The notes under the pieces were generated by a model, which had not been told where the DNA came from, did no database searches, and saw only the letters and a program-made list of their open reading frames with translations. Both the position numbers and the translations under genes were made by a program. From Paractinoplanes toevensis (lineage in GTDB: Bacteria > Actinomycetota > Actinomycetes > Mycobacteriales > Micromonosporaceae), in contig NZ_BOQN01000032.1 in NCBI RefSeq assembly GCF_018332695.1, positions 1 through 43,200 of the forward strand: 43,200 bases of DNA, written 5' to 3'. The stretch's first letter is position 1; each line of letters opens with the position of its first letter. This document shows, piece after piece, positions 24,219 to 32,723 of the stretch.

Positions 24219-24968
24219 CCAGAAGTCGCCCGGCAGACCCTCGACGTCGGTCGCGGCCTTCTCCAGGAGGGCCGCGATCGGCAGCAGCGCGGTCGCGGCC
24301 GGGTCGCCGCCGCCGGCCATCTGCCGGATGACGGTGGCCTGGCGCCGGGCCCGCTTCGGGACGGCCTCGGCGAAGACCTGGCGGTCGCCGTCGTAGCCGT
24401 ACGCGTCGAGGAGAAGATGCAGGCGGCGGGAGCGTCCGGCCGGGTCGGTGAAGCCGTCCGGCGCGGCCAGCGGCACCCAGGGCAGTGCCGAGAACGCCAG
24501 GTCGGACTCCCGGGTGGAGGGACCGGCGGTGTCCCAGTCGTAGAAGCCGACCAGCCGGTCGCCGTCGACCACCGCGTTGTAGGGCGCGGCGTCCTGATGG
24601 CCGACGACCAGGCCGGGGCCCATCGTGCCGCCGATGAACCACTGCTCGCCGGCCGGCGGCACGAAGCCGGCGGTCAGGTCGTGCAGGCGGCGCAGCCACC
24701 GGCCCACCTGGGCCAGCATCGCGTCCGAGGTGGCCCAGGCGGGCCAGGGAAAACGGTCGCCGATCATCTCGCCCGGCAGGTAGGTGAGCATCTGCCGGCC
24801 CTGCTCGTCGAAGCCGAGCGCGCGGGGAGCGGCGTCGAAACCGGCCGCCTCCAGGTGCCGCAGCAGCGCGTGCACCGTGGGTGTGGACGGCGCGGCCGGT
24901 TTGTGGACGATCCCGTCGATCAATACGGCACCGGTGGTCCGGCCGCCGGGCAGCGTCGTCTCGCTCAT
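24201..24968 (-). CDS. Aminoglycoside phosphotransferase-like (APH) kinase
   Basis: Protein of 255 residues with the APH fold signature: HQDAAPYN holds His124, catalytic Asp126 and Asn131, and FYDWDTAG gives the metal-binding Asp144. The N-terminal lobe is short and the glycine-rich ATP loop is not obvious. Proteins of this group phosphorylate small hydroxylated molecules and are often not resistance enzymes; no antibiotic substrate is implied. The stop lies inside the convergent FMO gene (18-base overlap). Confidence 0.85.
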   Translation of the reverse strand: MSETTLPGGRTTGAVLIDGIVHKPAAPSTPTVHALLRHLEAAGFDAAPRALGFDEQGRQMLTYLPGEMIGDRFPWPAWATSDAMLAQVGRWLRRLHDLTAGFVPPAGEQWFIGGTMGPGLVVGHQDAAPYNAVVDGDRLVGFYDWDTAGPSTRESDLAFSALPWVPLAAPDGFTDPAGRSRRLHLLLDAYGYDGDRQVFAEAVPKRARRQATVIRQMAGGGDPAATALLPIAALLEKAATDVEGLPGDFWSPPVV

Positions 24969-25008
24969 CCGTCCTGTCTACCGGCGGCTGCCCGGCCCGG
25001 ATACCGAT

Positions 25009-26673
25009 TTACCGGCGAGCCTGGCGGGCGACCGCGGCGATCCAGGCCATCGCCTCCGGCACGTCGTAGTTGCCGGCGTGCGGCTGGTTCCAGGCGAGCC
25101 GGTAGTTGACGTCCTTGACCTGCTTGTCGGCGTCGAGTGCCCGGTCCAGGTTGATCGAGACGATGAACGAGGTGTCGCGGTCGCGGGTGCCGGTGCGGAC
25201 GTACCAGTAGGGCGCGGTGTCGGCCTTCGTGCCGATGAAGTCCATCGGGTTGATCAGGTGCACCTGGTCGTCGACCTGGGTGCCGGGCTTGCGGATGTAC
25301 TGCGCCCAGGTCAGGCCGGTGTCGTCGAGGCCGCTGCCGTCCCCGGCGACGTTGTTGTGGTCCCAGCTGTACTCGGTGTAGTTCAGGTAGCGCTGGTCGG
25401 CCGGCCCGAACAGATTGGTCTCGGCACCGCTGGTGACGTTGCCGTTGACCCCGAGCGGGTCGAACGCCGGTGTCGTCTTCAGGGTGGCCTGGGTGGCGAC
25501 GAAGTCGAGGTAGTTCTTCATGTCCACCGAGCGCACCCGGTTCGTGGCGTTGTCGGCGTCGATCCAGTCGTTGAGGTAGGACTTCGTCGCCGGGGGAGTG
25601 CCGGGCGGGCCGCCGGCCTGGATGACGAACGACTCGCCGAGCGCCGGGATGGTGTTGGCCGGGTCGGCCCGCAGGTAGGTCTCGGCCGACCGGATCACCT
25701 CGCGCTTGATGGTGTTCAGCATGGTCGAGGCACTCAACCCCAGACCAAGGCTTTTCTCGTACGCCGGGAACTGCGCGGCAATCGCGGCGGCGTCCGCCGG
25801 AGCGGGGTTCTGGCCGAGGTCGGTGCGGGTGTTCAGCACGTTGAAGAGCCACTCGTACGACCGGTCGGCGTTGCCGAGGTCGGTGATCGGGCAGTAGGCG
25901 TTGACCGCGAACACGTCGTCGCGGATGGTGCTGCGCCCGTCGGCCGTGATGCCGGCCGCGCCGATCTGGGCCAGGTAGCGGTAGTACTCGGGGCTGTTGC
26001 CGGCGGCGCCGAGGATCGACGCCAGCGCACCGCCGCCGCTGGTGCCGTTGACGACGATGCGCTCGGCGCTGCCCGGCATGACGTGATCGTTGAGCCGCAG
26101 GTAGCGGACGGCGGCCTTGGCGTCGACGATCGCGGCCGGCGACTTGCCCGGCCACGAGCCGTCCGCGCCGACCAGGTTGCGGCTGCGGCCGGCGACGTCG
26201 ACGAAGACGTACCCCGCCTTGAGCGCGGCGCCCACGTTGGACGTGGCGCTGGCGTAGGCGGCGCCGGCGGTCACACTGGCCCGGATGTAGCTGGCCGCCC
26301 AGCCGGAGTTGTTGACCGCGAAGTAGATCGGCGCCCGCTGGTCACCGACGGTGGCCTGCGGAACGAACACGTTGATGCTCTGGTAGCCGCAGCGGGTGTT
26401 GGTGATGGTGGTGGTTCCGCCGCCGAGCCCGGGTTGCTGGGCGGCCGCCGCGACCGGCCGCGCGACATCGCAGATCTCCCGGTACCACCGCACCGTCGTC
26501 GGTTGACCGTCGACCGTGACGGTGATCGTGGTGTAGCCGGCCGGGTCGAACGCCAGCGCGGCGTCCTCGGGATCGCCACCGTGCCGTGAAGCCGCCGCTG
26601 AGGACGCCGGCAGTGTCACCGCCACCAGAGCCAGGGATATCGCTGTGGCCAAGCGCTTTCGGAACCGCTGCAT
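25009..26673 (-). CDS. Secreted subtype-B tannase-like esterase
   Basis: Protein of 554 residues with a Sec signal peptide (MQRFRKRLATAISLALVAV, cleavage near 28). The alpha/beta-hydrolase part shows nucleophile Ser212 in NGTSGGG, an Asp in GTRDRDTSF (about 498-500) and His532 in NQPHAGNYD. The order and the Asp-His spacing resemble bacterial subtype B tannases, which cleave galloyl esters. Cysteines at 68 and 95 may pair outside the cell. Substrate assignment is tentative: feruloyl or other phenolic esters are possible. No aromatic degradation genes adjoin, although a phenolic-ester esterase would suit a plant-polymer-degrading soil organism. Confidence 0.82.
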   Translation of the reverse strand: MQRFRKRLATAISLALVAVTLPASSAAASRHGGDPEDAALAFDPAGYTTITVTVDGQPTTVRWYREICDVARPVAAAAQQPGLGGGTTTITNTRCGYQSINVFVPQATVGDQRAPIYFAVNNSGWAASYIRASVTAGAAYASATSNVGAALKAGYVFVDVAGRSRNLVGADGSWPGKSPAAIVDAKAAVRYLRLNDHVMPGSAERIVVNGTSGGGALASILGAAGNSPEYYRYLAQIGAAGITADGRSTIRDDVFAVNAYCPITDLGNADRSYEWLFNVLNTRTDLGQNPAPADAAAIAAQFPAYEKSLGLGLSASTMLNTIKREVIRSAETYLRADPANTIPALGESFVIQAGGPPGTPPATKSYLNDWIDADNATNRVRSVDMKNYLDFVATQATLKTTPAFDPLGVNGNVTSGAETNLFGPADQRYLNYTEYSWDHNNVAGDGSGLDDTGLTWAQYIRKPGTQVDDQVHLINPMDFIGTKADTAPYWYVRTGTRDRDTSFIVSINLDRALDADKQVKDVNYRLAWNQPHAGNYDVPEAMAWIAAVARQARR

Positions 26674-26804
26674 GGAGGTCTCCCCTCGGATGGACCGCTT
26701 CGAGGCAAGGTTTCATGGGCGTTTCTCGATTGTCAACAATTTCCTCAATAATCATGTAGATGATCTACAAGGCCGACTCATCGACGTCGGGTACGGTGCG
26801 CTGC

Positions 26805-27446
26805 ATGAGTGCTGGGCAGGTGCCGTTCCTGCTGCTTTCCTGTCGTTCCTGAGCACGTTCGTGGCGACGCGCGCCATCACCCGGATGATCCGGGCCGGCG
26901 TCGGGCCGTTCCGCAACAACGTCGCTGGTCGCGCTGACCGGCAGTGCCATGGGGCTGGTGTTGCTCGGCCTCGACCCGCTGACCTCGGCGACCGGGTTCG
27001 GCGCGGGCCACGTCGTGGTCGCCGCCTCCGCGCTGGTGCACGTGGCGACGCTGCTGATCTGCGTGCGCAAGGGTAAGTACTCGACGGCTGTGCTCGGCGT
27101 CTTCCTCCCGCCGGTGGCCTGGATCGGGGCGGTCCGGCTGGCCCGCCCCGGATCGAAGTGGTCCCGGAACCGTTACGACGCGGCCGAGGAGGCCCGGGCG
27201 AGAGCGCGCGCCGACGGCCTCGACGCGCGCTTCGGCCGCTGGGGACTGACCATCGCCGACCTGGTGGCGGGCCGCCCCTCGGCGCCGAATCCGCCCGCGA
27301 ACGAGGCGCCGAATCCGCCCGCGAGCGAGGCGCCGAATCCGCCCGCTGACGAGGCGTCGGCCGCGGTGGGCGGAAGCGAGGCGTCGGCCCCGTCAGGAGG
27401 CGAGCAGCCGGCCCACGTTCTCCGGGGCGAAGAACTCGGCCGGTGA
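26805..27446 (+). pseudogene. Decayed integral membrane protein gene with 3' tandem repeat
   Basis: Three pieces in different frames match one actinobacterial multi-pass membrane protein family as I know it. An ATG at 26805 gives MSAGQVPFLLL, then a frameshift near 26838-26841 leads into SFLSTFVATRAITRMIRAGVGPFRNNV, then a break at about 26921 leads into SLVALTGSAMGLVLLGLDPL. The last piece continues through VCVRKGK-like LLICVRKGKYSTAVLGVFLPP and ARPGSKWSRNRYD to 27446. The central part of the family, with histidine-rich GG-HIHH and LDEFALWLHL segments, is missing. The C-terminal tail includes a 24-bp repeat. The 3' end overlaps the antisense FAD oxidoreductase gene by 54 bases. A shorter intact gene from ATG 26949 is a weaker alternative. 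Confidence 0.7.
27282..27353. repeat. 24-bp tandem repeat, three copies
   Basis: Three copies starting at 27282, 27306 and 27330 share the core GCGCCGAATCCGCCCGC and differ at the last seven bases. They encode APNPPANE, APNPPASE and APNPPADE in the tail of the decayed membrane protein gene. Confidence 0.9.
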
Positions 27447-28568
27447 GGTCACGCCCGAGTTGAGCCGGGCGAACGCGTCCATGGCCGGCTGCTTGCCGGC
27501 GATCGCGGAGACCAGCTGGATCATCTGCTCGTCGGGCGGCTGCAGCGACGCGATGCCCAGCGTCATCTGGTAGTGCGGCATCGCTCGGGTGTCCCGGCGG
27601 GACTGGTAGCGGCCGAGGGCCTCGCCGAACTCCGCCTTGCCGCTGAGCGCCTCGTCCAAGGACCGCGCCAGCTCCTCGGCGTCGAGGAACGCGTCGGTGA
27701 TGCCCTGCGCGGTGATGAAGTCGCGGCTGTAGCCGGCGTCGCCGACCAGCGCCCAGCCGTCGCCGAACGGGACGCGGAAATAGTTCGGCACCGAGGCGCC
27801 GGCGATCCGCTCCTCCCGCTTGGCGTCCCGGATGCGCTCGGTGAACTCGGGCGACGTCGCGAACGTCGCCATCAGGGTGGCCTCGACGTCGTCGCGGTGC
27901 TCGGCCAGCTCGGCGTGCGGCCAGCCGCCGACGACCATGGTGAGGCCGTCGTTGGTGGGGCACACCGCCCAGCCGCGGCCGGGCCGGCTGTACGCCTCGA
28001 ATGTGTCGGTCGGCAGGTTGCTCCAGTACGAGTAGTAGCCCACCGTGAGCGGGGGATGGTCCTCGTAGGCCACCGCCCGCACGTCCTTGGCGACCACCGA
28101 GTTGCGGCCGTCCGCGCCGACCACGACCCGGGCCTGCTCGGTCACGCCGTTGCCGCCGCGGATGCCGGTGACCCGGCCGTCGGTGAACAGGAGGTCCTCG
28201 ACGCTGAACCCCTCGCGCACCTCGACGCCGGCCGCCACCGCGGCGTCCAGCAGGATCTTGTCGAGCAGGGTGCGGCGGGGTGCGTACGCGTACGGCGACT
28301 CGGGCGTGCCCGGCGCACCGGCCAGGGTGAGCGGCCCGAAGTCGAACGAGTAGCGCCCCACCGGCGGGCACCCGGTCGCCGTGACCTGGTCGAGCAGGCC
28401 CCAGCGCTGCAGCGCGGCCGCGCCCGGCGGGTGGATCACGTGGGTCGACACCGTATCGCTGGGGAACGTCGACCGGTCCACCAGCAGCGTCCGGTATCCC
28501 TGGCGGGCGAGCAGCATGGCCAGCGGCGAGCCGGCACACCGTGCCCCCACCACGATCACGTCGTACAC
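27393..28568 (-). CDS. FAD-dependent oxidoreductase, PHBH/geranylgeranyl-reductase-like
   Basis: Protein of 391 residues. The FAD site at the N-terminus is VVGARCAGSPLAMLLARQG (GARCAG variant of GxGxxG), VVGADGRNSVVAK is the DG motif, and GDAGYSRDFITAQGITDAF is the GD motif binding the FAD ribityl chain. These define the group A flavoprotein fold that includes aromatic hydroxylases and isoprenoid reductases. It is the last gene of the minus-strand catabolic run, 40 bases after the Gfo/Idh gene. Its 3' end runs antisense into the decayed membrane protein gene. Reaction unknown; hydroxylation of an aromatic or lipid-like substrate is plausible. Confidence 0.9.
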   Translation of the reverse strand: MYDVIVVGARCAGSPLAMLLARQGYRTLLVDRSTFPSDTVSTHVIHPPGAAALQRWGLLDQVTATGCPPVGRYSFDFGPLTLAGAPGTPESPYAYAPRRTLLDKILLDAAVAAGVEVREGFSVEDLLFTDGRVTGIRGGNGVTEQARVVVGADGRNSVVAKDVRAVAYEDHPPLTVGYYSYWSNLPTDTFEAYSRPGRGWAVCPTNDGLTMVVGGWPHAELAEHRDDVEATLMATFATSPEFTERIRDAKREERIAGASVPNYFRVPFGDGWALVGDAGYSRDFITAQGITDAFLDAEELARSLDEALSGKAEFGEALGRYQSRRDTRAMPHYQMTLGIASLQPPDEQMIQLVSAIAGKQPAMDAFARLNSGVTSPAEFFAPENVGRLLAS

Positions 28569-28608
28569 GATTGCCCCCTCGGCCGTGCCGCCACAGTGGA
28601 GGCCGAGA

Positions 28609-29589
28609 TTACTCCCAGCGGGACCGGTCGAATCCGGCCGCCTCGTAGATCGCGTCGATGACGGCCATGTTGGCGATCGGGTCGTCGCCCTCGGTCGGCA
28701 GCGGTGTCCCGGTGCGCAGCCCGTCGAGGACCGCCTCCAGCTGGTGGTCGTAGGTGGTGCGGCCGGCGACCGTGGACAGCCGGGGCACCCCGTCGACCTC
28801 GAGGCGGATGCTGTGCCCGGCCGACGGGAAGACGATGTTGTCGACCAGCAGGGTGCCGCGCTCGCCGGTCAGGGTGAGCGCCGACCTCAGCGTCACGCCC
28901 TCCACCATGCTGCAGGCGATGGTCGCCGCCACCTCGCCGGGGAAGGTCAGCTCGGCCCGCATCGAGATGTCCGCCCCGGACGGATTCTTGGTGGCCGTGG
29001 CGGCGTGCACGACCGGCGGGCCGGGAAACAGTGACCGCACCCAGTGCACGGGATAACAACCCAGGTCCATCAGGGCGCCGCCGCCCAGTTGCGGTTCGTG
29101 CCGCAAGGTTCCCGGGGCGTACGGGTTGGAGCCGTCGAACACGGCCTCGACCCGTTCGATGCGGCCGAGAATGCCGTCCGCGACCGCATTCCGGAGGTAC
29201 GCGCTGAGCGGGTGGTAGTGGTCGTGGAAGGCCTCGATCACCCGCCGGCCGGTCTCGGTGGACGCCGCGATCACCCGGCGGGCCTGCCGCGCGTTCATCG
29301 TGAACGGTTTCTCGCAGAGCACGTCCTTGCCGGCCCGCAGCGCGGCGATCGTCCAGTCGGCGTGCATCGACGGCGGCAGCGCGTTGTAGACCAGGTCGAT
29401 GTCCGGGTCGTCGAGGAGTTCCTCGTAGGAGTCGTAGGCGTGTTCGATGCCGTGCTCCGCCGCGTACGCCTTGGGATCGGATCGGGAGGCGACCGCCGCG
29501 ACCACGACGTCGTCGCGGCGGCGGACCGGCAGGAGGACGGCCGCGCCGGCGATGCCGGCCGCGCCGAGGAGTCCGATTGTCGTGGTCAT
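28609..29589 (-). CDS. Gfo/Idh/MocA-family dehydrogenase
   Basis: Protein of 326 residues. The Rossmann start is IGLLGAAGIAGAAV, LCEKPFTMN is the conserved EKP motif with catalytic Lys, and GGGALMDLGCYPVHWVR carries the conserved Asp and His of the active site. Members oxidise hydroxyls of sugars, sugar acids or inositols with NAD(P), including forming 3-keto sugars. Its ATG overlaps the stop of the aldo/keto reductase gene (ATGA), so the two are translationally coupled. Pairing with an aldo/keto reductase, an epimerase and a sugar ABC importer supports a role in converting an imported sugar. Confidence 0.94.
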   Translation of the reverse strand: MTTTIGLLGAAGIAGAAVLLPVRRRDDVVVAAVASRSDPKAYAAEHGIEHAYDSYEELLDDPDIDLVYNALPPSMHADWTIAALRAGKDVLCEKPFTMNARQARRVIAASTETGRRVIEAFHDHYHPLSAYLRNAVADGILGRIERVEAVFDGSNPYAPGTLRHEPQLGGGALMDLGCYPVHWVRSLFPGPPVVHAATATKNPSGADISMRAELTFPGEVAATIACSMVEGVTLRSALTLTGERGTLLVDNIVFPSAGHSIRLEVDGVPRLSTVAGRTTYDHQLEAVLDGLRTGTPLPTEGDDPIANMAVIDAIYEAAGFDRSRWE

Positions 29590-30521
29590 CGCGGGTCCAA
29601 CCAGAGTGAGGAGGGCGGGACCAGGGAGTCCAGTTCCGCCCAGAGCGAGTCCGGGATCGGCGTTTCGGCCAGCGCGACCGTCTCGGCCACCCGGGCCGGC
29701 GAGGAGACGCCGACGACGGTCGAGTCGATGAACGGTGCACGCAGGGAGAACTGTAGTGCGGCCGCGGCCAGCGGCACGCCGGTCCGCGCGGCCGCCGTCC
29801 GCATCGCCCGGGCGGCGGCCGCGATCCGGTCGTCGCGCGCGCCGTAGGCGTACCTCTGCTGTTTTTCGTTTGCCAGCATGCCGCCGCCGTACGGCGCGGC
29901 GTTGAGCACCCCGATCCCGCGTTCGTGCGCGTCCCGGAAGAGATCGGCCGCGGAGCGGTCGAGCAGGGTGTAGCGGTTGTGGGTGAGCACCACCTCGAAG
30001 ACGCCGGTGTCGAGGTACTGCCGCATGAGTCCGACCGGGCCGCCGGCCACCCCGAGGTGCTCGGCGAGCCCTTCCTGCTTGAGCTCGGCCAGCGCCTCGA
30101 CCGGGCCACCCGGCGCGGTGGCGGCCGCGAAGCTGATCCGTTCGGGATCGTGCAGGTGCAGCAGCTGGACGCGGTCGAGCCCGAGGCGGGACAGGCTCTC
30201 CTCGAGCGAGGCCCGCACCCGGCGGCCGGAGAAGTCGCCGGTTCGTGGGTCCGGGTCGACCTTGGTGGCCAGCACGACCCCGGGCGGCAGGCCTTTCCCG
30301 TCGAGGGCGAGCCCGATCCGCTTCTCGGCCGAGCCTTCCTCGCCGTACCCGTTGGAGGTGTCGATGAAGTTGATCTTTTGGTTGGCCAGCACCGCGGTGA
30401 CCGTCGCGACCGCCCGTTCCTCGCTCACCGCGTAGCCGTAGAGGCCGGGCATGCTGGCGAGCGGGCTGGTGCCGACGCAGAGCGCCGACACCGGTAGACC
30501 GGTGCTGCCCAGAATGTTCAT
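29586..30521 (-). CDS. Aldo/keto reductase, aldose-dehydrogenase-like
   Basis: Protein of 311 residues. FIDTSNGYGEEGSAEKRIG gives the catalytic Asp and Tyr, VLATKVD the Lys and LHLHDPE the active-site His region; VLNAAPYGGGML and STVVGVSSPARV are the cofactor-binding end. The layout is closest to the D-threo-aldose / L-fucose / L-galactose dehydrogenase branch. It would oxidise an aldose at C1 or reduce an aldehyde. ATGA overlaps join it to the upstream epimerase and the downstream Gfo/Idh gene. Confidence 0.93.
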   Translation of the reverse strand: MNILGSTGLPVSALCVGTSPLASMPGLYGYAVSEERAVATVTAVLANQKINFIDTSNGYGEEGSAEKRIGLALDGKGLPPGVVLATKVDPDPRTGDFSGRRVRASLEESLSRLGLDRVQLLHLHDPERISFAAATAPGGPVEALAELKQEGLAEHLGVAGGPVGLMRQYLDTGVFEVVLTHNRYTLLDRSAADLFRDAHERGIGVLNAAPYGGGMLANEKQQRYAYGARDDRIAAAARAMRTAAARTGVPLAAAALQFSLRAPFIDSTVVGVSSPARVAETVALAETPIPDSLWAELDSLVPPSSLWLDPR

Positions 30522-31549
30522 TGCGCTCCCGCGAAGACGGCCCGGGCCCGGTGGTAGGCCGCGACGATCCGGTCGAGCACCGCGTCGGTCTCGTCGTCGC
30601 CGTCGGCGACCGGCGGGTGTGCCGCCCGCCAGGCGATCATCCGGGCGGCGGCGCGGTGGAAGGTGAGCCGGGGGGCGAAGCCGGGCACGAACGTGCGGAT
30701 CTTGGTGGTGTCGAAGACCGCGCTGTGCCCGAGGTCGCCGACCATCTCACCGGACCAGAACCACTCCGGCGCGACCAGCGGGAACATGTCCGAGGCCACG
30801 TGCACGAGCCGCGCCTCGACCCCGAGCGCCTCCGCGACGATCGTGTAGATCTGGTCCCAGGTGTAGACGTCGGAGCCGGTGATGTTGAACGTCTCCCCGA
30901 TCGCCCGCGGATTGCCGAGCAACCCGACCAGGCCCTGGGCGAAGTCCTCGGCGTGCGTGAGCGTCCAGAGCGACGTGCCGTCGCCGTGCACCGGGATCTC
31001 CTCGCCGCGGGCGATCCGCTCGACCATCGCCCAGCCGCCGGGCAGCGGTGGATTGGCGTCGTCGTAGGTGTGCGACGGCCGCACCACGGTGACCGGAAAA
31101 CCCGTCTGGACGTGGGCGTCGAGCAGCGCCCGTTCGGCCTGCCATTTGGCGGTCGCGTAGTCCAGGTGCGGGTTGGGCCCGACCGGCGTGGACTCGGAGA
31201 TCGGCACCTGCCGTACCGGCTTGGTGTAGATCGAGCCCGAGCTGATGTGCACGTATTGCCGGGTGCGGCCGCCGAACAGAGCGACCATGCGGCGCACGTC
31301 GCCGGCGTCGTAGGAAAGGAAATTGATCACTGCGTCGAACGTCCGGTCGCCGAGCGCGGCGACCAGGGCCGCCTCGTCGGTGACATCGGCGACGAGTGCC
31401 TCGGTCCCGGCCGGATTTTCGCCGCGGCCCCGATTGAGTACGGCCACCCGCATGCCGGATTCGACCGAGAGCCGCACGCAGGACGCGCTGATGGTTCCGG
31501 TGCCGCCGAGGTAGAGCACGCGCAGCGGCGCGGAGTCGGAGTGGAGCAT
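30518..31549 (-). CDS. NAD-dependent epimerase/dehydratase-like (extended SDR)
   Basis: Protein of 343 residues. LYLGGTGTISASCVRL is the glycine-rich NAD loop, HISSGSIY holds the Ser and Tyr131-Ala-Thr-Ala-Lys135 is the YxxxK pair. It is an extended SDR of the nucleotide-sugar epimerase or NAD-dependent dehydratase type. GAGAGGA lies 6 bases before the ATG, and the preceding tautomerase gene stops only 11 bases upstream. Its stop overlaps the aldo/keto reductase start (ATGA). In this setting it could act on a free sugar, lactone or keto-sugar rather than on a nucleotide sugar. Confidence 0.92.
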   Translation of the reverse strand: MLHSDSAPLRVLYLGGTGTISASCVRLSVESGMRVAVLNRGRGENPAGTEALVADVTDEAALVAALGDRTFDAVINFLSYDAGDVRRMVALFGGRTRQYVHISSGSIYTKPVRQVPISESTPVGPNPHLDYATAKWQAERALLDAHVQTGFPVTVVRPSHTYDDANPPLPGGWAMVERIARGEEIPVHGDGTSLWTLTHAEDFAQGLVGLLGNPRAIGETFNITGSDVYTWDQIYTIVAEALGVEARLVHVASDMFPLVAPEWFWSGEMVGDLGHSAVFDTTKIRTFVPGFAPRLTFHRAAARMIAWRAAHPPVADGDDETDAVLDRIVAAYHRARAVFAGAQ

Positions 31550-31560
31550 CGAGTTTCCTC

Positions 31561-31920
31561 TCAGAGCTTTCCGGCGTACCAGTCTTCGAAGCCGTTCTCG
31601 GTCAGGCTGATCAGCACGTCCTCGGGCCGGATGCCCAGCGGCCCGAGCCGGTCGACCACCGCCCGGAAGAACCGCTGCTTGGTCGCCACGTCGTACATGT
31701 GCACCGCGATGACCCGGATGACCACCAGGTTCTGCCGGTCGACGCCGTTGTAGCCGGGGTCGAACTTGAGCTCGCCCACCTCGTGCGGCGAGAAGATCTG
31801 GAACCGGTCGTCGGCCGGGATGCCCAGCGCCGCGATCTGCGCCTCGTGGATGGCGTCGCCGATCTTCTCGTGGTGCTTGTCGAACGTGTCCCGGGCAAGG
31901 TGAATCTGAATGAGCGGCAC
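31561..31920 (-). CDS. Tautomerase-superfamily protein (Tautomerase_2-like)
   Basis: Protein of 119 residues starting with GTG as MPLIQIHLARDTF, leaving Pro2 as the catalytic N-terminal proline after Met removal. The body (FQIFSPHEVGELKFDPGYNGVDRQNLVVIRVIA and ENGFEDWYAGKL) fits the longer tautomerase group of about 120-130 residues rather than 60-residue 4-oxalocrotonate tautomerase. Members shift keto-enol forms or dehalogenate small acids. It sits between the ABC permease (14 bases) and the epimerase (11 bases), so it belongs to the operon. A tautomerase inside a sugar-uptake operon is unusual and suggests a keto-sugar or enol intermediate. Confidence 0.88.
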   Translation of the reverse strand: MPLIQIHLARDTFDKHHEKIGDAIHEAQIAALGIPADDRFQIFSPHEVGELKFDPGYNGVDRQNLVVIRVIAVHMYDVATKQRFFRAVVDRLGPLGIRPEDVLISLTENGFEDWYAGKL

Positions 31921-31934
31921 GGTTGCCGGCCTTT

Positions 31935-32723
31935 CTACTTGATAGCGCCGGCGCTGAGGCCGCGCTCGAAGAGGCGCTGGAGGCTGAGGTACGCGACGAC
32001 CTCGGGGATCGCCGTGATCACCGCCGACGCCAGGATCTTGGTCTGGTCGTTGCTGAACTCGCCGACGAAGAACTGCGGGACGAGGGTGATCGTCTGCAGG
32101 TCCGGCGACTGCAGGAAGACCAGCGGGAACAGGTAGTCGTTCCAGGCCGCCACCAGGGTGAAGATGAGTACGGCGGCGGCGATCGGCCGGGTCAGCGGGA
32201 TGACGAGATAGATGAAGCCGCGGTACGAGTTGGCGCCGTCCACCCGCGCCGCCTCGAACAGTTCGTCCGGCAGGCTGTCGATGAAGTTGCGACTTAAAAG
32301 CACCGCGAACGGCACCTGCAGGGCGGCCAGCGGCAGGATCACCGCCCAGTACGTGTCGTACAACCCGAGCTTGGTGTCGGTGGCGAACAGCGGCGCCAGC
32401 AGCACCACCTCGGGCAGGGTGAGGCAGGCCAACAGCATCCAGAAGTAGACCTCGCGGAACCGGATGTGCAGCTTGGCGAAGCCGAACGCGGCCATCATGG
32501 TGACCACGTAGACCAGCACGATCACGACCGCCGCGATGATGATGCTGTTGACGAAGAAACGCCCGAAACCCGGCACTTCGAGTACGGCCTGGAAGTTGCG
32601 TACGCCCTCCCCGGCGAACGCCCCCTTGACCATCACGACCAGCGGGAACGCGAACGGGATGAGCAGCAGGGTGGCGAAGACCTGAAGAAAGATCTTTCCG
32701 GTACGGCTACGTATCTCGAACAT
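31935..32723 (-). CDS. Carbohydrate ABC transporter permease (MalG-like)
   Basis: Protein of 262 residues with six predicted membrane helices. The cytoplasmic EAA loop reads FEAARVDGANSYRGFIYLVIPLTRP and contacts the ATPase. WNDYLFPLVF near the C-terminus is typical of CUT1 permeases. The ATG overlaps the stop of the MalF-like gene by one base (TGATG), so they are coupled. No ATPase gene is present in the cluster; actinobacterial CUT1 importers commonly share an MsiK-type ATPase encoded elsewhere. Confidence 0.95.
   Translation of the reverse strand: MFEIRSRTGKIFLQVFATLLLIPFAFPLVVMVKGAFAGEGVRNFQAVLEVPGFGRFFVNSIIIAAVVIVLVYVVTMMAAFGFAKLHIRFREVYFWMLLACLTLPEVVLLAPLFATDTKLGLYDTYWAVILPLAALQVPFAVLLSRNFIDSLPDELFEAARVDGANSYRGFIYLVIPLTRPIAAAVLIFTLVAAWNDYLFPLVFLQSPDLQTITLVPQFFVGEFSNDQTKILASAVITAIPEVVAYLSLQRLFERGLSAGAIK

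Noticed and set aside
24201..24968. Aminoglycoside resistance gene
   Set aside because: APH fold only; no feature points to an antibiotic substrate, and such kinases are common in metabolism.
26645..27076. Frame starting near the tannase-like gene taken as one protein
   Set aside because: Only its middle part resembles a protein family, and it shifts frame; treated as a piece of the decayed membrane protein gene.
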